From an uncultured Collinsella sp. (GTDB lineage: Bacteria; Actinomycetota; Coriobacteriia; Coriobacteriales; Coriobacteriaceae): 8,946 nucleotides of DNA. This document shows, one piece after another, positions 5,240 to 8,946 of this stretch. The DNA lies in NCBI GenBank assembly GCA_900551305.1, contig URVK01000050.1, positions 1 to 8,946 on the forward strand, written 5' to 3'. The notes under the pieces were generated by a model that was not told the DNA's origin, searched no databases, and worked only from the letters and a program-made list of their open reading frames with translations. The position numbers were made by a program, and so were the translations under genes. The first letter of the stretch is position 1, and every line of letters begins with the position of its first letter.

Positions 5240-6058
5240 CTACTCGTAATCGTTCAGAATGTCGCCGAGCGGGTCACCGGAGCCACCGCCCATGCCGCCA
5301 CCCTGCTTGGCCAGATCCTTGAGGCCAAGGTAGATGAGGGCAAGGGAGATGCCGATGAGGCCAAGGGCGATCAGCGTGAGCTGAGGGATGGCAGCAAGGA
5401 CAAAGCCGAGGATGAAGAACGGCCAGGTCTCCTTGGTGGCCATCATGTTGATGACCATGGCGTAACCGACGGAAGCGACCATGCCGCCGCCGACAGCCAT
5501 GCCGCCGGACAGCCAGTCGGGCATAGCGTTAAGCGCGTTGGTAACGGCCTCGGCCGGGATGATGCACAGAAGTACTGCCGGGATGGCGATGCGAAGGCCC
5601 TGCATGAGGATGGCAGCGTACTGCCAGCGCTCGATGCCGGAGAAGTCGCCCTTCTCGGCGCAACCGTCCATAGCGTGAGCGATAGCGGTAGCCAGGGTAC
5701 GGCAGATCATGGTCAGGAACAGACCAGCGACCGACAGCGGGACGGCGACGGCGATGGCGGCGGTAACGGCCTTGGCCGAATCGGTGGCGCCGCCATTGAG
5801 GGCGAGCACCATGATGATCGAAGAAGCGACCGAGGCCAGAGCGGCGTCAGGCGCGACGGCGGCGCCGACGTTAGCCCAGCCAAGGGCCATCATCTGGAGC
5901 GAACCGCCCAGGAGGATGCCCTCCTGAAGGTGACCGGTTACGAGACCGATAAGCGTGCATGCCACGAGCGGCTGATGGAACTGGAACTCATCCAGAATAC
6001 CTTCCATACCGGCAAGCAACGCGACAATCGCAACAAGCAGAATAGTGATTGCAGACAT
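5240..6058 (-). CDS. manY: PTS mannose-family transporter subunit IIC
   Basis: EIIC subunit (272 residues), a polytopic membrane protein of the EII-Sor family that binds and translocates the sugar. It starts MSAITILLVAIVALLAGMEG and keeps the typical HLQEGILLGGSLQMMALGWANVGAAVAPDAALASV region, followed by several hydrophobic segments (around IIMVLALNG, VPLSVAGLFLTMI, AIPAVLLCIIP, FFILGFVLAAIP and LTLIALGLIGISLALIYLGL). It ends in a glycine-rich hydrophilic tail, GGGMGGGSGDPLGD. The ATG at 6058 has AAGGAGGG eight bases upstream, next to the IIAB stop; the intergenic gap is 18 nt. Intact, with length normal for the family. Confidence 0.95.
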   Translation of the reverse strand: MSAITILLVAIVALLAGMEGILDEFQFHQPLVACTLIGLVTGHLQEGILLGGSLQMMALGWANVGAAVAPDAALASVASSIIMVLALNGGATDSAKAVTAAIAVAVPLSVAGLFLTMICRTLATAIAHAMDGCAEKGDFSGIERWQYAAILMQGLRIAIPAVLLCIIPAEAVTNALNAMPDWLSGGMAVGGGMVASVGYAMVINMMATKETWPFFILGFVLAAIPQLTLIALGLIGISLALIYLGLKDLAKQGGGMGGGSGDPLGDILNDYE

Positions 6059-6076
6059 GTATCGGACCCTCCTTTA

Positions 6077-7066
6077 CTATGCTTGAGCGGCCAGTTCGGC
6101 CTTAGCTTTCTTCAACATGGCGTCGAGATCCTCGGAGGAATCCGAAGGAACCTTGCGGACCTCGAACTTGACGCCCTTGGCCTTGAGGACCTCGAGGGTC
6201 TTAACGTCGTCATCGCCCATAGCGACGGCGTTGGTGACGACGACCTTGCCCTTGGAGTGAGCCATGGAACCGATGTTGACTTCCTTGATGTCGACACCGG
6301 CCTCGATGGCCCTGAGCAGATCCTGCGGGTTCTCGAAGAGCAGCATGGCCTTGGTGTCACCAAAGCGCGTGTCCTTGACGACCTCGGCCATCTTCTTGAT
6401 GGGCACGACGTTGGCATGGACTCCCGGAGGGGCAGCCTGCTCGATCATGGTCTTACGGAGCTCGTCGTGAGCAACGCCGTCGGAAACCACGATGATGCGG
6501 TTGGGGTTGATCTGCTTGGTCCACGTGGTGGCCACCTGACCATGAAGCAGACGGGTGTCGATACGGACGTGGGCGATCTTGATGTGCCCATCGCCGATGA
6601 CCGTTCCCGGAGGGATGGCGCCTGCAGGAGCAGCAGCGGCCGCAGCCGGCTTCTTCTCCTCGGGCTCCAGAGACTCGGGCTTGACGCGCACGCCAGCCTT
6701 AGCCTCAGTCACGAGATGTTTTGCGATCGCATGTGCAGTGTTCTTTGCGTCAAAGCGCTGCGAATATGCCTCGATGAGCATAGGCAGGTTGACACCGGTG
6801 ACGATAGCCCAGGAATCGTGGCCCTCGATGAGCCCGCTGATCTGGTTGAACGGCGTGCCGCCCCACAGATCAACGAGGAAGAGCACCTGCTCCTGGTCTT
6901 CGAAGGAAGCGATTGCTTCCTCGACCTTGGCACGGAAGTCGTCGGGGCCCATGCTCGGCTCGAGCGAGACCACGGCAACAGACGGCTGATCGCCAAAGAC
7001 CATCGAGCCCGTCTGCTTGATTCCAGCTGCCAAGTCCCCGTGGCTAGCAAGAACAATACTTACCAT
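6077..7066 (-). CDS. manX: PTS mannose-family fused IIAB subunit
   Basis: Cytoplasmic EIIAB protein of 329 residues. The IIA domain (about 1-120) has the phosphorylatable histidine in IVLASHGDLA (H9) and the conserved VDLWGGTPFN. An Ala/Pro-rich linker (about 125-158, with EPEEKKPAAAAAAPAG) joins the IIB domain, whose active histidine is in RIDTRLLHGQV (H175). Phosphate passes from HPr to IIA, then IIB, then the sugar held by IIC/IID. An in-frame GTG lies directly before the ATG; the ATG at 7066 is chosen because AAGGAGG (7074-7080) is seven bases away. First gene of the operon, behind an AT-rich regulatory gap. Domains and order match E. coli ManX; substrate range is inferred. Confidence 0.96.
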   Translation of the reverse strand: MVSIVLASHGDLAAGIKQTGSMVFGDQPSVAVVSLEPSMGPDDFRAKVEEAIASFEDQEQVLFLVDLWGGTPFNQISGLIEGHDSWAIVTGVNLPMLIEAYSQRFDAKNTAHAIAKHLVTEAKAGVRVKPESLEPEEKKPAAAAAAPAGAIPPGTVIGDGHIKIAHVRIDTRLLHGQVATTWTKQINPNRIIVVSDGVAHDELRKTMIEQAAPPGVHANVVPIKKMAEVVKDTRFGDTKAMLLFENPQDLLRAIEAGVDIKEVNIGSMAHSKGKVVVTNAVAMGDDDVKTLEVLKAKGVKFEVRKVPSDSSEDLDAMLKKAKAELAAQA

Positions 7067-7136
7067 CACATAACCTCCTTTTTGTCTACGTATTTCCTAC
7101 ACGACATTAAGGAAGTATACCTGTTTGGTTTGTGGA

Positions 7137-7142
7137 ATTATA
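7137..7142 (-). promoter_or_regulatory. Candidate -10 box of the mannose PTS operon
   Basis: A perfect TATAAT reads on the minus strand here, about 70 nt before the IIAB start codon. No good -35 is found 15-19 bases upstream (AACCAA at 17), which would fit an activator-dependent promoter. A second, weaker TATACT lies at 7119-7114. No sigma-54 type GG/GC element was recognised, although many Firmicutes man operons use one. Confidence 0.35.
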
Positions 7143-7167
7143 GCTAAATTCGCAAAAGGTTGGTTTA

Positions 7168-7341
7168 TTTGTTTAAACGTCTAGGTTTGTTACAAGTTGA
7201 TTACGTTACTGCTTTTTGACTCATTACACGACAAGGCGTCGCTCATCAAGCCATGCATTTTACAGATACAAGCAGGCTGTTCATTAATATCGATTTTAGG
7301 CAAGCGCGAATGCGCTTGTACTGCCGCTATTTTGTTTAAAC
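7168..7341. promoter_or_regulatory. Regulatory gap with paired TTTGTTTAAAC sites and a hairpin
   Basis: This AT-rich part of the roughly 320-base gene-free gap holds two identical 11-mers, TTTGTTTAAAC, at 7168-7178 and 7331-7341, each ending in the palindrome GTTTAAAC. Between them is a perfect 7-bp hairpin: CAAGCGC (7301-7307), loop GAAT, GCGCTTG (7312-7318). The first site lies about 26 bases upstream of the candidate -10 box, near the -35 region, and the second 163 bases further. They may be operator sites for a regulator of the PTS operon; no regulator gene is in the window. Confidence 0.35.
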
Positions 7342-7393
7342 AGACATGGCTTGACTATTTTCGTGACTTATGGTCTATGAAACCACTCAAAAT

Positions 7394-7463
7394 AGTTGCG
7401 GTGGAATAGTTCTTGTTTAAGAGCCAGAAGGCTGAATTTAGGAACTATTTCACCGCAACTTAT
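7394..7463. repeat. 67-nt palindromic repeat, copy 2 (after hypA)
   Basis: Arms AGTTGCGGTGGAATAGTTC (7394-7412) and GAACTATTTCACCGCAACT (7442-7460) are identical to copy 1, with the same one mismatch and the same 29-base spacer length. The spacer sequence differs and has its own small hairpin (AGCC, AGAA, GGCT at 7422-7433). It begins 11 nt after the hypA stop. On the minus strand the stem is followed by ATTTTGAG, so this copy could also terminate transcription. Confidence 0.85.
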
Positions 7464-7471
7464 AGGGAATC

Positions 7472-7900
7472 CTAGGCGATGTGGAGGGGGTTGGCGGCGT
7501 CGACGGCGTCGGGGACGTCGGAGAGGCCGTCAGGAGCAGCGTCTGCCGGGTCCTCGTCGGGGGTCTCGATCTGTTTGATCATGACCTCTTGGCCCTGCAG
7601 CAGGTATGTCTCGCCGCTACCGCAATGGGGACAGGTCTTGCCGTGCTCGACCGTCGCGTAGTCGCGGCCGCACGCCTCGCAATGTGTCACGGCCTCGACG
7701 GGCTCCACGATAAGCTCCGCGCCCTGCGCGATAGGCTTTTTATCTGCTGCCCAGCGCCAAGCGTCGAGTAGCAAGTCGGGAACGACGCCCGAGACCTCGC
7801 CCAGCAGCAGCGTGACGCTCGAAACGCGACGCACGCCATTGGCGCGCGCCACGTTCTCGACATCGCGAATGATGTGATAGACGATCCCCAATTCATGCAC
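7472..7900 (-). CDS. hypA: Hydrogenase maturation nickel-insertion protein HypA
   Basis: HypA delivers nickel to the large subunit of NiFe-hydrogenases together with HypB (and to urease in some bacteria). The protein starts MHELGI, where the His2 backbone and side chain form the nickel site; this fixes the start at the GTG codon at 7900. A modest GGAAG lies upstream. The zinc site is intact: C74-x2-C77 and C90-x2-C93 (CEACG...CPHCG). The family core ends near residue 111. The remaining 30 residues are an acidic Asp/Ala/Pro-rich tail, making this 142 residues against the usual 113-120. It follows the oxidoreductase gene by 30 nt, probably in one transcript. The hydrogenase itself is not in the window. 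Confidence 0.95.
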   Translation of the reverse strand: MHELGIVYHIIRDVENVARANGVRRVSSVTLLLGEVSGVVPDLLLDAWRWAADKKPIAQGAELIVEPVEAVTHCEACGRDYATVEHGKTCPHCGSGETYLLQGQEVMIKQIETPDEDPADAAPDGLSDVPDAVDAANPLHIA

Positions 7901-7930
7901 TTTTTCTTCCGCCGTTCCCGTTATGGCTAC

Positions 7931-8946
7931 TTACTTGCGACCGAACTTAATCTTGATGGCGCGCTTGAGCGCGTACTTGCCCAGGCTTGGGAGCTTTTGC
8001 TCGTATTTGACCATCGTGGAGCACTCGGGGCGGTCGCGATACAGATGGATAGCGTCAAACGCGCACTTGGTGGTGCACAGGCCGCAGCCGATGCACTTGT
8101 TAGGGTCGACGATCGAGGCGCCGCAGCCCAGGCAGCGGGCGGTCTCGGCGCGCACCTGCTCCTCGGTAAAGGTCTCAACATACTCGCTAAACGGCGCAGC
8201 CTTCTCGCGTTCGCGGTCCACATGCGCAACCTCGCGGCTCGCGTTGTCGTAGCTCTCGAGCACAACGTCGTCGCGGTCGAGCGCGGTGTAGCGGCGCTGA
8301 TTGCGGCCGATGGTGAGCGTGGAGCCCGGCTGCACAAAGCGATGGATGGACACCGCGGCCTCGTGGCCGGCGGCGATAGCGTCGATGGCAAAGCTGGGGC
8401 CGGTGTAGACGTCGCCGCCCACAAAGATGTCGGGTTCGGCGGTCTGGTAAGTCTGGGGATCGGCAAGGGCACCCTGGCCGCGGCCGAGCTCCACCTTGGA
8501 GCCAGCCAGCAGGTCGCCCCACACAATGGACTGGCCAATCGACATGACGACACGGTCGGCATCGACACGGCGCAGATCGTTCTCGTCGTACTCGGGCGCA
8601 AAACGGCCCTCGTCGTCAAAGACGCGCGTGCAGCGCTTGAAGGTGATACCGCACACACGACCGGCCTCGTCCAGGTGAATCTCCTTGGGGCCCCAGCCGC
8701 AGCTGATGTGAGCGCCGTCCTCAACGGCCTCGCGACGCTCCTCCTCGCTGGCGGGCATCTGGGCCTCGCTCTCCAGGCAGAACATCTCAACATGCTCAGA
8801 GCCCAGACGGCAGGCGTTGCGGGCAACGTCGATGGCCACGTTGCCGCCGCCCACTACAATGGTGCGGCCGGACAGGGTATCGATCTTGCCGCTGTTAACC
8901 TCGCGAAGGAAGTCGACGGCCACGGTCACGTCCTCGGTGTTCGAGA
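7931..8946 (-). CDS. FAD/NAD(P)-dependent oxidoreductase with C-terminal 4Fe-4S motif (partial)
   Basis: The frame is open to the right edge, so only the C-terminal 338 residues are seen. A dinucleotide-binding Rossmann motif, VVGGGNVAIDVAR, is encoded at about 8866-8828, and the FAD-domain C-terminal signature DIFVGGDVYTGPSFAIDAI follows at about 8428-8372. This is the arrangement of the glutamate synthase small-subunit (GltD) family. The C terminus carries CLGCG, then a single ferredoxin-like CxxCxxCxxxC (CIGCGLCTTKC, 8095-8063). Such proteins shuttle electrons between NAD(P)H and partner iron-sulfur proteins. With hypA next door, a link to a hydrogenase or other redox complex is plausible but inferred; no glutamate synthase large subunit is visible. 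Stop TAA at 7931-7933. Confidence 0.88.
   Translation of the reverse strand, partial: SNTEDVTVAVDFLREVNSGKIDTLSGRTIVVGGGNVAIDVARNACRLGSEHVEMFCLESEAQMPASEEERREAVEDGAHISCGWGPKEIHLDEAGRVCGITFKRCTRVFDDEGRFAPEYDENDLRRVDADRVVMSIGQSIVWGDLLAGSKVELGRGQGALADPQTYQTAEPDIFVGGDVYTGPSFAIDAIAAGHEAAVSIHRFVQPGSTLTIGRNQRRYTALDRDDVVLESYDNASREVAHVDREREKAAPFSEYVETFTEEQVRAETARCLGCGASIVDPNKCIGCGLCTTKCAFDAIHLYRDRPECSTMVKYEQKLPSLGKYALKRAIKIKFGRK

Noticed and set aside
5210..7147. A 645-codon open frame on the plus strand opposite the PTS operon
   Set aside because: It is antisense to three clear PTS genes, has low-complexity Asp/Gly/His-rich translation, and is a codon-bias shadow of a GC-rich operon.
7197..7409. 70-codon plus-strand open frame in the gap before the PTS operon
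   Set aside because: It has no good ribosome site, no recognisable family, covers the regulatory region and ends inside the palindromic repeat.

Overview
The window looks like chromosomal DNA of a gut Coriobacteriia, most likely Collinsella or a close relative. This is inferred from the moderately high GC, strong AGGAGG ribosome binding sites, and a mannose-type PTS operon with a DUF956 (ManO) gene beside NiFe-hydrogenase maturation genes. The genus is not proven by the sequence. Every convincing protein gene is on the minus strand, so the layout below is given from high to low coordinates, in the direction of transcription.

8946-7472: the 3' part of an FAD/NAD(P)-dependent oxidoreductase with a C-terminal 4Fe-4S motif, cut by the window edge, is followed 30 nt later by hypA (nickel insertion). 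The pair suggests a hydrogenase or redox cluster extending off the right edge. A 67-nt palindromic repeat follows the hypA stop. 7393-7070 is an AT-rich regulatory gap with a candidate promoter, a hairpin and two TTTGTTTAAAC sites.

7066-3784: a complete mannose/glucose-type PTS operon (IIAB, IIC, IID), then a strong Rho-independent terminator, then manO. A second copy of the same 67-nt repeat lies right after the manO stop.

3647-3185: tRNA-Arg(CCT) with a perfect terminator hairpin. Beyond it is a gene-free segment unusually dense in inverted and direct repeats, ending in the probable promoter of the next gene.

3176-351: a single-chain MmeI-like (type IIL) restriction-modification enzyme. 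Its target-recognition part is clearly AT-richer than the rest, suggesting an exchanged specificity domain.

350-1: about 350 bases with no convincing gene and roughly 76% GC where counted. They are packed with hairpins, including a 27-bp composite stem and a duplicated module with a compensatory base change. Wobble pairs and a GNRA loop favour an RNA made from the plus strand. This is the best candidate here for an undescribed element. It may be the 3' part of a larger structured RNA or mobile element starting left of the window.
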